Assembly: GCA_947623455.1 (NCBI GenBank)
Contig: OX392543.1
Span: forward strand, 20,396,757 to 20,460,756
Reading direction: 5' to 3'
DNA length: 64,000 nt
DNA from: Mimachlamys varia
Lineage: Eukaryota; Mollusca; Bivalvia; Pectinida; Pectinidae
The position numbers and the translations under genes were made by a program. Positions 32,961-44,817 of this stretch are shown here, piece by piece (the stretch's first letter is position 1; every line of letters begins with the position of its first letter). Under the pieces are notes generated by a model that was not told where the DNA came from, ran no database searches, and saw only the letters and a list, made by a program, of their open reading frames with translations.

Positions 32961-34164
32961 AGAAAGTGCTGATTTCTGATATACACCGTGTTATATTGAT
33001 ATTAGAACAAAATACATTTCACAGTGCTGTGTTATTATTTTCAAGGTATTTTTTCTGCTGTATAATGTCTTTAGTTACATGTGTATGAAATATAGCGATT
33101 ATGTTCTACTTATGATTTGGAAAATTAATGAAGCACTTTCCCCTTTTGTATTAATTCGGTAAATTGAATCCAGAATACCTTAAAATACATAAAAATGTAT
33201 ACAGTATAGTTTATAAAATATATGGACTACAATAGTATTTACTGAAGGTATTTTACATATATTGTATACCTACTTTTTTCGTTTTAGCATTACAAAATAA
33301 TAAACATATATTAACACAGAACATGGGGAAATCTGCTAATATTTATACTGTATAAAAGTTTGTTCTCCAACTGGAACATTGTAAGTATAATGTACAAATT
33401 ACCTTGGTAATATTTGATACAAAATGATATGTAAATAAATGAAATAATAACAAAACAAGGTTTTTGTCTTTATTTTGTTTTTTTGGTCTGTCCAAACGTT
33501 CGTGGATTTCGGAATTAAAGAGACATGTTTGTGAAATTTGACAAAATGATACTATTCTTTATGCAGATGTGCAAGAAAGGTTTAATAATTAAAGGTCAAA
33601 GGTCACGTTACTAACAAGAGTGCTGTTGGGTGGAACAAGAAATACCAATCCATTGCCAAATTGAAAGATGTAATTGTATGTACGGTATCAGAATCCAAAG
33701 ATAATGGTAAAATTGTGCGAGATTTTCAGATCAGATTTAGATTGTGAAATATGCAAGGGGCAATCGCTCTTTCAAATATAGTCGAATCAAACCTATGTTA
33801 ATGAAATCACAACTCATGCCATGTTGAATAACTTTACAAAGTATGAAAGAAATTGGAGGAAATCTCCAGACAAGATTTAGACTAAAATATGTTAGGCACA
33901 ATAACTCTGCCAAACACAGAAAATAACTTCAAGGGTTGAAAACATAAATTTGGAAGGAGATATCGGGGGGAATAGATTTAGATGGTGGAATTGAAGCAAT
34001 GGTAAAGAAAACAAAACTTGAAGATTGGTTGAAAAACTTGGGAAGGACATCTGTGGAAAAAACAGAAATTACAGCAGACAGAAGGATGCAATACTATAAT
34101 ATTGTCTACTGATCATTTGATGTGCCTGTAAAATGGGTTGAAATGTAAAAATTGACGGGGACTT
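32961..34164. other. intergenic, no gene recognised
   Basis: AT-rich, no open frame of note. An A-rich stretch near 33430-33460 follows ATAAATGAAATAATAA and could serve as a distal 3' end, but nothing proves it. Confidence 0.4.
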
Positions 34165-34330
34165 TAATTCGGTCACAGTTCCTTGGTAATCTTCAAAGAA
34201 CAAGCATGCAGCCTAGCGATTGGTCAGGTTTTTTTTACCTGAGCATGCTTTCAACTTTGCCGTCACATATTCCAAAGGTGGAGAGAGTGTAGGTGATCGT
34301 AACCCCAGGAAAACAAGGATGCAAGGTGAA
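34165..34330 (+). repeat. family A element, partial copy
   Basis: From TTCCTTGGTAATCTTCAAAG through CAAGCATGCAGCCTAGCGAT to GGAGAGAGTGTAGGTGATCG. The left part of the element is missing. Confidence 0.7.
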
Positions 34331-34920
34331 GAGCTTCATGTGAAACATGTACGTTTTGGTAACAATCCGAAAATATTAACGAGCATTTATTTCCGCAAAC
34401 TTTAATAACTCATTTGTGAAATTTAAACCCTCGTTAATATAAGCAACTATGCCGGTATTTTGTTTTTACCTAGCTTGAAGGGTTGCAAGGTGTTGATCTC
34501 TGATCCTGAGTTATGAATTGTTAGTAATTTGATTAACGATAATAAACAAAAACATTTTACCTGCAAACTTCCATTTTATTCCAACAAGAAATAATTTTGG
34601 TCAAATTTAATTTTCACGAGTATTTACACTAAGCAATGCATATACATATACAAATTATGGAATCATTACATTGGACAAAACTTTGTTTTGACACATTTAT
34701 TAATAAATTATATGACATCAATATATACATGTATATTATATTATTTTTGCACACAAGTGCTAGTTTTAACATTATGTACGTGTATCCCACATGTAGAAGC
34801 TAACTAACACACTTCACACAAAACAAAAACATAATTGGATTTTTCAAGATGAAATATTTTTCAAAAAATTAAAACAGTGAACAATAATTATAAAGATAAA
34901 ATGGCTTTGTAAACATAATA

Positions 34921-35006
34921 AACACATTCACCCCTGAAATTACATAATGAACTAACCCAACCTTTGAATTGGAAGTGTTCATGATGTGTGTTCAGGGGTA
35001 AAAGAT
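34921..35006 (+). repeat. family P near-palindrome copy
   Basis: CACATTCACCCCTGAAATTA to GTGTTCAGGGGTAAAAG, inner CCTTTGAATTGGAAG. Confidence 0.8.
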
Positions 35007-35166
35007 CACAAGAATTTTTAACAGAAAACAAAATGTGTAAAATGTCAAGTCAGTTAATATAACTGGCTATGCCATAATACTACATATAAACATAATAATT
35101 ACATATACAAATATTTAATATATATATACAAAATATACGACTAAAACCATAACTCCCACAGAATTA

Positions 35167-35255
35167 TAAACTCATACACCCCTGAAGACACATTTGAACT
35201 CTTCTCAATGAGAGGTTGGAATAGTTCATTATGGAATTTCAGGGGTAAATGAATT
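35167..35255 (+). repeat. family P near-palindrome copy
   Basis: AAACTCATACACCCCTGAAG to ATTTCAGGGGTAAATGAATT. Confidence 0.8.
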
Positions 35256-35513
35256 GAAAATATCATAATTGACTTTCTGCCAATGACTTGTTACAAGTTA
35301 CACACAAATAAGGTATGAAATCAAATAGGAATAACTGAGAAAGTTTTCTGATTGAACTTGTGTTAAGGTCAGTGATCTTTCAGGTTAAAGAATTATAAAG
35401 ATGGGTAGCAGGTGAATTTGGAACAGTAACATTACAATACATCCTTCAGTTAATTGGATCTGTTTGATTGCATAAATGTGAATACCACCCATATCAAACT
35501 CCAGCACCTCAAC

Positions 35514-35603
35514 CAACCCATTCTCCCCTGAAATTACAAAAATTAACTGTTCCAACTTTCTGAATTGGAAGGGTTCAAATGTGACTTCAGTGATGAATGA
35601 ATC
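35514..35603 (+). repeat. family P near-palindrome copy
   Basis: AACCCATTCTCCCCTGAAAT to GACTTCAGTGATGAATGAAT. Confidence 0.75.
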
Positions 35604-35640
35604 AACTAGTATCTCATTTAATCTGTTTATTTACCTATGA

Positions 35641-35835
35641 TTATCTATTCCATTGAACAAAATTATCTAGTCCATTGAACAAAATCCATTGAACAAAATT
35701 ATCTAGTCTATTGAACAAAATTATCTAGTTCATTGAACAAAAGTGTCTAATCCTTTGAACAAAAGTATTTAATCCTTTGAACAAAAGTATCTAGTCCATT
35801 GAACAAAATTATCTAGTCCATTGAACAAAATGTGT
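35641..35835 (+). repeat. ~22-bp tandem repeat
   Basis: About eight to nine copies of a unit near ATTGAACAAAATTATCTAGT, with small variants (CTTTGAACAAAAGTATTTAA). Intergenic. Confidence 0.85.
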
Positions 35836-35839
35836 CAAA

Positions 35840-37979
35840 CATGTATAATTTCACCTCAAGTGCAGAAAGGAATTGTATTGGAAACAGTGTAAACCTGCAT
35901 ACCAGTATTGCATTTATCAAATATGTAGGACCCATATACCTAACACAGGCTATTCACCGGAAGTACATAAACAAATAGGTATAGCACATTAAAATACCTG
36001 AATTCTTGGGTTTAAAATTGTCTATCTCAGGGCATTACGCTAGCATTCACTTTTGTTCACAAATTAATATTAAGCTGAAATATTAGAATTTGCATGTGAA
36101 ATATGATTTGTTACTTAATCTATCTGAACAAGGCGTACGAACTGTTCAGAAAAACTTTTTTTAATATTCTATACTTTACAAATCATCTACCTAATCTGTC
36201 TATTAAGCTGCAAAAATGTGTGCCCATGCAAATATACATCAATGAAATTAATTACATTTGAAAATTAAAACTTTGAGAAGGTTTTTAAATCAGTGGATAT
36301 AATTTAAATAATATATCTTAATATCAGGTTTTTTTATTTAAGTTTCAATGACTTTCATTGAACAAGCTTTTGGGATTTTCTAGAAATCCGATGTATAATG
36401 TGAATACAATCGGGAATCAAGTTAATCAAATTATCGCATCCAAACCATGGTACACTGCAAGTTTTGGGTTAACCTTCTTTTAAATTACTGTAAAGAATAA
36501 AAATCTACAGAAATCACCACTTAAAATATCAAACTCTAAGCACCTTTATTATGTTGTCTAAATAGAGTGGTACCTAATTCTCAGGTCCCTGTGATTTTAA
36601 ATGAAGATTTTTAAAAAAAATAAATTGTGTGACAATGCATTGTAGTCCGAGATTAGGATTTAAGATATACCTGTATTCAAGGCAGAATGACATTAAATAC
36701 TAATCTCAATATTCTGTCTGAACTACCTAACATTCTATAGGAATAATAACAATAAAACAACATTAATTGATGTATGTAAAGACTAGATGTTAAGAGATCA
36801 TGCTCAGAAATTAAATCTACAGACAAACGATACAGATTTGAGCAAGGTGCTAACATCATATTGTGAATTCTATGAACTCTTAGTGTCAGCAAATAAATAA
36901 ATGATACAATTTATGCAATGATTTCTCTATTTATAATTTCTAACAAGATAATGCCACAGGATTCAAGTTTTGAGAATAATTAAATCTGATTACTAAATAA
37001 ATGCACTAAGTATAGTTTAAAACGAAACAGCCATAATTGTGACTACATAATATGTATGTATGAAAATATGACACATGCATCTTTAATGCACATTTCCCTT
37101 TTGTTACTATAATTAGCTGTACTTCAAACATCATGTGTAATCGGAAATACATAACAAATATTTGTTACATTATAACCAAATCTAACAAAAAATATTCAAT
37201 ATGAAAATTTTTCAGGAAATGCATTTTATATTTCAAATGCAAATACTAACACACTAATAATAGTCTGTATAGTTACTATATATACATAATAGCTAAGGAC
37301 AAAAACAAGTTATATTTATCCGTTATATGAATTTTACCTAGCCACCGTACGTGTATACATATATACCACAATTAAGCATCTGAGTTGTGATATTTCAAAA
37401 CACTGATATAATTATTACATCAAAATATTTTGATTTGATTTGCCAAAACAAATACTACATCCTGTTTATCCAAAAGTTTTACAGGGAGAATTTATTGTGT
37501 TGCATCGAAAAGGCTAATTTAAGTTTATAGCCATAACATGATCAAGGGGAGATAACCGTAATTTTGAGGGGGGGGGGGGGAGGAGGAATTCTCCAATTTT
37601 TAACATAAAGTGAACAAGACCTTTAAAACAGTTAACATTTTAATAGCATGTTGCTTGTACACCTTGAAGAACTGGAAGGTTTAGATGTAGATGTGAAATA
37701 AAGTATTGGATTTATCGATTCCGTGGTGGAGAAAAACAAGAAAATGAACTAAATTCACATAGCTGTACAGAAATCTATGAAACAAGTAAATGTTGTACAG
37801 ATATCACAAATCTGTTCTACCAATCAAGCTGAACTTATTACAAAGCGCTTCACAACTTGTGGAGATAGAAATAATAATTGTATATGTATATTATACAACA
37901 AACATTTTACCACATTAATCCTGCAATAAACCTTGGGATCTAACACTTTAACTTGGAATCAAAGTATAGAGAAGGGCTC
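35840..37979. other. intergenic, no gene recognised
   Basis: About 2 kb of AT-rich DNA with frequent stops in every frame. A G run lies at about 37567-37580. No repeat with a partner in this window was found. Confidence 0.4.
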
Positions 37980-38144
37980 AAAGACACAATATACGTAATT
38001 TCAGGATTTTTTTCCGGATTCTGAAAATTTATGAAAAAAAAAATCCAGTTGATAACTTTGCAAAAATAAGCCTAAAACGAAATAAACCTGAGCAGTAACT
38101 AACAAGAAACTCTTGACAAAAAATTCCAAGAATTGAAAATAATG
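37980..38144 (+). mobile_element. family T MITE, left-end fragment
   Basis: Begins ACACAATATACGTAATTTC and keeps AAAATAAGCCTAAAACGAA before it breaks off after about 165 bases. The terminal AGGCC is altered. Confidence 0.7.
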
Positions 38145-38439
38145 TAAACAAAATAAACTCGGGCTCTAAGTACCGAGGTGGGCTTACTATTATACAAGTA
38201 GATAGCATTTGTAAGCATTTCTACTAAACAGACTGGGTTGAATTATTACCATGACATATTTTTATTGCAGGATAAATACAGTATTCTGTTAAAACAAACA
38301 AAAGCACTAAACATCAAAACAAAAAACAAAATAAATGTAAAATGTGTTTCTTCATGGGTTATAACTTGAGCTAACCACTGCATTCACACTCACTTTCACG
38401 GTCTCATGTGTAACTAACACTGCAGCATTGTATAATTTA

Positions 38440-38624
38440 CAGTTGAACCTTGTTATCTCAAAGACGTTTGGACCCACAAAAAAACAATGAGTTATCAGAG
38501 TGTTCGAGTTAGGTGAGTTCGAATACTTAGTGGGATGTGACCATGTCTGTCCGGGACAGAAACAATACTTCAAATTAAACAAGGTCTTCAAGTTACACAA
38601 GTTCAAGATAGCGAGGTTTGACTG
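38440..38624 (+). mobile_element. pogo/Tigger-like MITE, 185 bp
   Basis: Ends CAGTTGAACCTTGTTATCT and AGATAGCGAGGTTTGACTG, flanked by TA on both sides. CAG...CTG ends with a TA target fit non-autonomous pogo/Tigger elements. A related start occurs at 53070. Confidence 0.7.
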
Positions 38625-38658
38625 TACTGTATACCCAAACTCGTTCATCACTGTAGAC

Positions 38659-38999
38659 ATCCTTGATATCTAGGGTTACATTGTATGCTCACCTTTGCTC
38701 TCTACACCCCTATACTATCATTTATATGTCATGACAAAATGAAGACTCTGGGTGTGCCACCTTGTTGACAAGGCAAGAGGACTGTTTCGACCCTTTGATG
38801 TACATCAAAAGAATATCATGGTCACAAAAAAATTGACAGGCTTTGTAGTTGGTTTCGGTTCCTGTGTAATCTTCAAAGGACAGGCATGCAGCTTAGCGAA
38901 TGGTCAGGATTTTTCACCTGAACTTGCCTTCTGTTTTGCCATGACATATCCAGGAGTGTAGAGAGCATAGGTGAGTGTAACCCATGGATATCAAGGATA
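38659..38999 (-). mobile_element. family A element, near full length, reverse
   Basis: Left terminal ATCCTTGATATCTAGGGTTAC and right GTGTAACCCATGGATATCAAGGAT, each running on through GCTCTCTACACCCCT / AGGAGTGTAGAGAGC. The interior has TTTTGATGTACATCAAAAG and GGACAGGCATGCAGCTTAGC. MITE-like, with no transposase. Confidence 0.8.
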
Positions 39000-39176
39000 C
39001 CCTGTGGACTACAATGGAATCCTCCAGACCAATGTATGGAATAGTTCACTTTAGTCTTATAGGGGTAAAAGGGTTAAATTGCACTTTTCATATAAATAAT
39101 CAGGTATAAACAATAGAGACAAAATATCGCCAGCTTCAAAATAATTCTTGTTCACACAAAAACAGATATAGATGTA

Positions 39177-39333
39177 CAGTAAAACCCCACTTACTCGAAC
39201 TCTTGTGAACCTGATCAAAAGTTCATGGAATACATGGTATTCAAGTAATCTGAGGTTGATTGAATATGTACGAACTGTTCGATGAATAAGGGGTATTCCA
39301 GCTAACCGGGTTCAAGTGAGCTGGGTTTTACTG
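39177..39333 (+). mobile_element. pogo/Tigger-like MITE, 157 bp
   Basis: Ends CAGTAAAACCCCACTTAC and AGTGAGCTGGGTTTTACTG, flanked by TA at 39175-39176 and 39334-39335. Partner copy at 53140. Confidence 0.8.
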
Positions 39334-39379
39334 TACTTGGTTCAAATGAAACAGACCTGTCCAATATCCTCATGTATAA

Positions 39380-39464
39380 TTCAGTTACCCCTGAAAACAT
39401 ATTTGAACTCTTCATGATCAAAGATTGGAATAGTTCATTATAAAATTGTAGGGGTGAAAGAGTT
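39380..39464 (+). repeat. family P near-palindrome copy
   Basis: ATTCAGTTACCCCTGAAAAC to TGTAGGGGTGAAAGAGTTG. Confidence 0.75.
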
Positions 39465-40139
39465 GACACCTAGACATTGTGTTTATCCTCTTATACCGAC
39501 TGAGACTTTATTCATACACTAGCTATGTACCATTTTAAAAACTTTACTCTGCTTAAAATATGGCAACAGTACCCAGTCAACCAACATATATAGTTAGACC
39601 TTGAAATGTGTTGAATATATCATAAAACTGTCAGAATCAAGAAATGATCATAAAATGGTAAAATTAACAAAATGTCTGGAAAATATGAATGATATAGGAT
39701 GATCCATTTAATATTTACATTTCCTTCACACTGTAACAGTTTTATTACATTTATGAGGCTACAAATCTGATTGAATCACAACATTATGATTATAATTGCT
39801 TGTGTGACTTTCTGATTATTATCTTATTATGTGTGATGAAAAATGACAAAAAAAAAAGAAGAAGAAAAAACAATGGAATCAACAATTTGATGAAAATTAC
39901 AAAAAAAAAATTAGAATTAATCAACAGCTTTTGGGAAAATAGAAAAAATGAAAAAATGAAAAAATGAACACATATTGTCCATACACTTTCTATCCATTCT
40001 GATCAAAGATCTAACCCTAAATAGAAAATATAATAAAGACTGCATAATGCTAAATTCTCTGCAATCTAAGTAGGAATGGAACAAATTAATCTATATAAGA
40101 ACAAAGATCAGTATAAGTAGCATTTTCATCATCGTCGGT

Positions 40140-40200
40140 AATCCACGGTTCGGACGCTCACGCTGTCCGTGAGCATCAGAACCGTGGGTTACCGACGATG
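40140..40200. mobile_element. 61-bp hairpin element with 9-bp target duplication
   Basis: Arms CATCGTCGGTAATCCACGGT and its near complement at the right, running in through GGACGCTCAC / GTGAGCATCA to a seven-base loop. CATTTTCAT lies directly on each side (40131-40139 and 40201-40209). There is no coding capacity. Confidence 0.85.
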
Positions 40201-40496
40201 CATTTTCATTTGCTAGGAATGTTACTATTGACTCTTAAGAACTTTTGATTAGTTTTTGTGTGGATTTCAACTTGCAGTTTCCACTGGATTGATGGAGCAA
40301 ATCCAATCCTCAATGTTGAATTGTGTGGCTTGGAGTATATTATTTTTCAGGGTAAGTACATCCGCTTAAATAAACCTCCACAAAAATGAAGTTATGTACA
40401 GTAACTGGATAGTATCACTTAATAATAGTCTGTATACCTTATATATATAATGTCGACTGACAATATACTTAAATGAAATGAGGACAATTATAATGA

Positions 40497-40797
40497 CATG
40501 GCCTCAGTTTCATCAACTTTCCTTAACTAAGAAAATTCCTTAACTGAAAAACTTGAATTTGTCTTCTGTAGGAAACCATCATATAAGTGTTGGGGAAATC
40601 ACAAATTATCTCATTCACCCCTTGAATTTCATAATGAACTATTCAAACTTTGAACTAGAAGAGTTCAAATGTGTCTTTAGGGGTGAATGAGGGAAGGAAC
40701 TTCCCTTGACTTCTGTAGTAATGCTTTCCTAAATTTAAAGGAGATACTTAAGCTAAGAAATTTCCTGAAGTTAAGGACTTTGATGAAACTAGGGACT
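40497..40797. repeat. family I foldback element holding a nested family P copy
   Basis: Left arm GGCCTCAGTTTCATCAACTT with CCTTAACT runs; right arm GTTAAGGACTTTGATGAAAC. The same arms occur at 59442-59640. A family P element (40607-40692) sits in the middle and accounts for the extra length. Confidence 0.75.
40607..40692 (+). repeat. family P near-palindrome copy, nested
   Basis: TCTCATTCACCCCTTGAATT to CTTTAGGGGTGAATGAGG, inside a family I foldback. Confidence 0.85.
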
Positions 40798-40976
40798 GGA
40801 TAAGTAGCTACATTGTATGTAAGGATCAATTGATGTTCCCCTCAAACGTCAACCAGAAAATGGAGATAAAAGGTACATGTAAAGTGTTGAAAATAAGTAG
40901 TATCATTTTATTCCTATTAAAAAAATTTTCTGAATTGTGTAAATATAAAAGTAGGAATTTCTTTGCTAACTTTTAA

Positions 40977-41339
40977 AGGCCCAATATACGTAACTTTAGA
41001 CAAAACTTGAAGCGAAAATCAAGCTTAATAACTTATCATATTTATAGATTTAGCTAAGATTCAAGATGAATTCTTTCGCGGTTACCGGTACAGCAGCAGT
41101 CGAAACACGCAATTTGTAAACACGCGTCCATTTCGAACCGTCTTCTACCTTCGGTTTGTTGTTGAAGTGGCCCCCACCTGAATTATTTTCAATTCTTTTG
41201 ATTTTTTTCCCATAGTTTCTTGTTAGTTACCGCTCAGGTTTACTTCGCATTAGGCTTATTTTTGAATGGTTATCAACTGGATTTTTTCCCGAATTTTTCA
41301 GAATCACGAAAATTTCCCTGAGATTAGGTATATTGGCCT
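40977..41339 (-). mobile_element. family T MITE, reverse copy with TTAA flanks
   Basis: 363 bp; TTAA at 40973-40976 and 41340-41343. Starts AGGCCCAATATACGTAACTT and ends AGATTAGGTATATTGGCCT. The interior is the complement of the 13446 copy. Confidence 0.85.
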
Positions 41340-41910
41340 TTAATGACTGTTCCATTAATACTGTATAGTGGAAATTTTTTGCTGTAATAAAATTTGGCGA
41401 TTTTGTCATGAAAACTGAAATTTAAATTTTGACGGGTTAAATTTCCCTTAAATCTAGGTTTTAATTTGGCGTTAAGCATATCTATTACCTACCGGTTTAT
41501 GTAGATAATTATGTTACGTCCATACATCCTATAAATGTTGATTAAATTTGTTGTGCAAATTATACCAACAATATGCACTACTCGTGACTCTTGGGAGTTA
41601 TCAGGGCAACAGGTGTTATCAAAGGTAAATTATGGTCGGAACGGAAACTATTGGTGAAAATGAAATTTTCACATCATTTAAGTGGCGGTATTAAAATTTG
41701 ACTGGTCAAATTTTGGTGATCTATATACGAACCTGCCAAATTAAAGCCCCGCTAAAATTTCCTGCTAAATGGTATTCAGGTTGTAATTTGTATGGATTTA
41801 ATTGCTACCTTTCTGAAAGAAACAATTGCTGCTAGAAGTCAAGGGAGAAAACTCAGTTAAGTACAAGAGCACAATTACACATTTTCAGAAAATTCTAACA
41901 ATATGTGCTA

Positions 41911-41990
41911 CCTTATTCACTCCTGAGATTCAAACTATTCTATCCTTTCAATAGGAAGATCTTGCATGTGTCTTCAGAAGTGAATAAGTA
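41911..41990 (+). repeat. family P near-palindrome copy, diverged
   Basis: CCTTATTCACTCCTGAGATT to GTCTTCAGAAGTGAATAAGT. Confidence 0.7.
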
Positions 41991-43269
41991 AATAGAAACA
42001 TGAACATTTGCTCTGATCAATTTATAGAATATATATTCAATTTTTAAATGTTGTAGTTATGTCTGAAATTAGACCATATTCAGATGGATGTACATGCAAA
42101 CACACCCAAATTTGGATTTCTTACATTCATAAAACAATGGGGGAGGGGGATTATAAGCAGAGTCCATTTTCAAGACGTCTAGAGATTTATTTGTATTTTC
42201 AAGAGAATAGAAATGTTTGGGTATTATAGACAATTCAAGCCACTGTAAGTATATTAGGATTATATGATCACAGAATTAATGTAATATCAGGACATTTTGA
42301 AAAATTAGTAAGTTGGAAAAAGTCATGATACAGGTGGTGGGTTAAATTCCTGGATTTCTTCAAAGTTCATTACTGCATTGCCCAACAATGAAAATTTGAC
42401 TTTCTAAACACTTGTTCCTGTGAAAGGTCTATAAACTATATTTGACAATTAATTTGTCAATCAGAAGCTCCTAAATTTAGTTAACAAATAATTCAAACAT
42501 TAATTTGTGATTCTCGAATTATACATCATTCGATATAAGCAGAATAGACATGGTTCATGTATATGTGGAATGGGAGGAGCAAGGTCATAGGAAAGAGCTA
42601 GCTTACCAAGTATGGAAAATAGAACCGCTTTCAGTTATTGTCTTTAAAACAAATGGACTTGGTAGATCTGAATGTTCCAATTACGAAAAGTTGGCACACA
42701 AAAATTAGAAAATAATCTCATGTTGCTTTCTGGGAACCATGAAAAAGACCATGAAATCCATAAGGCTTTTCCCTGAAATATCACATTTTGAAGCAGTGAC
42801 AGGAAATTGAGTTAATGTCTGAATATGCTTCCTTTTAATATTCCTGATTAATCTATTATTATCTTGTATATTGTAATTCAAATATAACAGAAAATTTGAA
42901 CACTGATGAAATATCTACAAATGAACCACCTACAAAAAGGAGATATTAATATACATAATTTCTCACTAATAGTTTCTCACTAATAATAGGCTTAAATGTT
43001 GATAAAGAGGATAATTAAAGGTTGTTTGATAATTTAGAGAGATGATATTATCATTTTGGGGTAATGAGATGCTAGTATGTTATTTTAGATTTTTGATTTT
43101 TGAATTGATAGTGAAATTCAACCTTTTAATTTGTTCTTTTTGTTTTATTTCTACATGTATGAAAAGAAAAGAAATTTGACCTATAAGAAATTGATTATCT
43201 GGAGTAGATAAAACAAAATGATCAACAACACCAATGTATATACGGTTCTCAGAGAATGGCACCTGTGAA
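41991..43269. other. intergenic, no gene recognised
   Basis: AT-rich, with a single 95-codon reverse frame (43080-43367) that runs into a family A repeat and is not called. Confidence 0.4.
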
Positions 43270-43553
43270 ATTATCCTTGATATCCAGGTGTTACGATCAC
43301 ATTCGCTCTCTACACCCCTGGAATCATCCTCAATATCCAGGGTAACAATCACCTTTGCTCTCTGCACCCCTGGAATGTGTCATGGCAAAACAGAAGGCTC
43401 CATGCGCTCCTTTGTAATCTTCAAAAGACAGGCTTGCATCCTAGCAATTGGTCAGTTTTTTTTACCTGTCGAACGTGCCTTCAGCTTTGCCATGACACAT
43501 TCCAGGGGTGTAGAGAACGAAGGTGAGATTAACCCATGGATATTGAGGATGAT
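43270..43553 (-). mobile_element. family A element with doubled left terminus
   Basis: The full element runs from about 43326 (ATCCTCAATATCCAGGGTAA) to 43553 (ATGGATATTGAGGATG). Directly before it (43270-43320) is a second, diverged copy of the left terminus, so one end is tandemly doubled. The orientation is that of the 38.66 kb copy. Confidence 0.75.
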
Positions 43554-44025
43554 GTGGAATATGAACTTCTTACATTCTGTCTAAAGTGAGATTTAATCCT
43601 TACAGGTACAGTTTTTCAGCTTAGTGTAATAGAACTGTACAATACCCTGACATATAGATATCATAGATATGACAACATTTTTAATGTTTGGTATGTGATG
43701 TGAAGTTAATTGTATTATACTATGATCATGATCCCACAATGGATGAAATACAAAAATTGAACAGGGTTGTATATATTGCACATGCAATAGTCATTGAAAT
43801 CCACATCAGTTTTTGTTATTACTGACACAATGCAAAATCAGGTTTGCAAAGTTTGAAATTTCAATCATAAATGCAGAATAACCAGTTCAGAGTTGATTTA
43901 AACAATAATTTGAGAGCTTCTTTATACTATATATTTGATGTGATTTAAAATTTATGTTCCTTCTTCTATTGTTTATACATTGTATTAAAAAAATTTTATT
44001 GATGGTTCTTTTTAATATTTTTTCC

Positions 44026-44116
44026 TTAACTCATTCACCCCTGAAATTTCATAATGAACAATTCCAAACTTTAAATTAGAAGTGTTCAAATACATCCTAA
44101 AGGGGTGAATGAGTTA
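44026..44116 (+). repeat. family P near-palindrome copy, well preserved
   Basis: TTAACTCATTCACCCCTGAA to AAAGGGGTGAATGAGTTAA, symmetrical to the TTAA at both ends. Confidence 0.85.
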
Positions 44117-44415
44117 ATATCAAACTTAAGGATTGCAATTTTCGAAGATTCACCAGATAGGATCTCTAAAACAATCATTTCAATACTATAATTTTTGGGT
44201 ACCATATTTGTCCTTATAAACACACTGTGCACTTAGAAAAACTAAAAACGGTTTGCGCTAAATATAATCATGTTAGGGAAAACTTTCAATTAAAATCTTA
44301 GAAATCGAATATGTTTTCCTTTTTCTGGAACAGTGTATTCAGTCAAAAGAGTGAAGATTGTAGAGACAGATCAATAATGTATGGAATATTTTTTAAGATA
44401 TTAATCATCTTTCCC

Positions 44416-44504
44416 TTAACTCAATCATCCCTGAAATTTTATAATGAACCATTCCAGCCTTTGAATCAGAAGAGTTCAAATGTGTTTTCATGGGTAAGTG
44501 GGTT
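44416..44504 (+). repeat. family P near-palindrome copy
   Basis: TTAACTCAATCATCCCTGAA to TTTCATGGGTAAGTGGGTTT. Confidence 0.75.
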
Positions 44505-44725
44505 TATAAATGTGGAGTATACTTAATAGATCAAATACAGTAAAATGTATACGGGCAAAATATTTTGGTATAAGTAATTTTCAGCATATCAAACCCCAAA
44601 ATGTACCTGTGCAAATTACACGGATGAGCAATTTAGACAAGTTTTCACAGTATGTTTTAAGTAGTAATTAATTTTTGTTTAAGTTATCTCCTGAAGTATC
44701 AAGCATGTTCGAGGATGTTGTTCGT

Positions 44726-44731
44726 TTTAAT
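44726..44731 (-). terminator. candidate PLEKHA8 polyadenylation signal ATTAAA
   Basis: On the reverse strand this reads ATTAAA, 87 bases beyond the stop codon. A canonical AATAAA appears only further on, at 43995-44000. Either could be used. Confidence 0.35.
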
Positions 44732-44817
44732 GTAAAGGTTGCATCGAACATCAACAGTACCTTACTGCTTAACTTTGTGACAGAGTTTTGTAACGATGCG
44801 ATAAAAACTTAAACCAA

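Noticed and set aside
35641..35835. CRISPR-like array
   Set aside because: The repeats are contiguous, with no spacers, in a eukaryotic genome; it is a plain tandem repeat.
44311..44526. 71-codon forward frame
   Set aside because: Runs through a family P palindrome and AT-rich DNA with no similarity to anything recognised.
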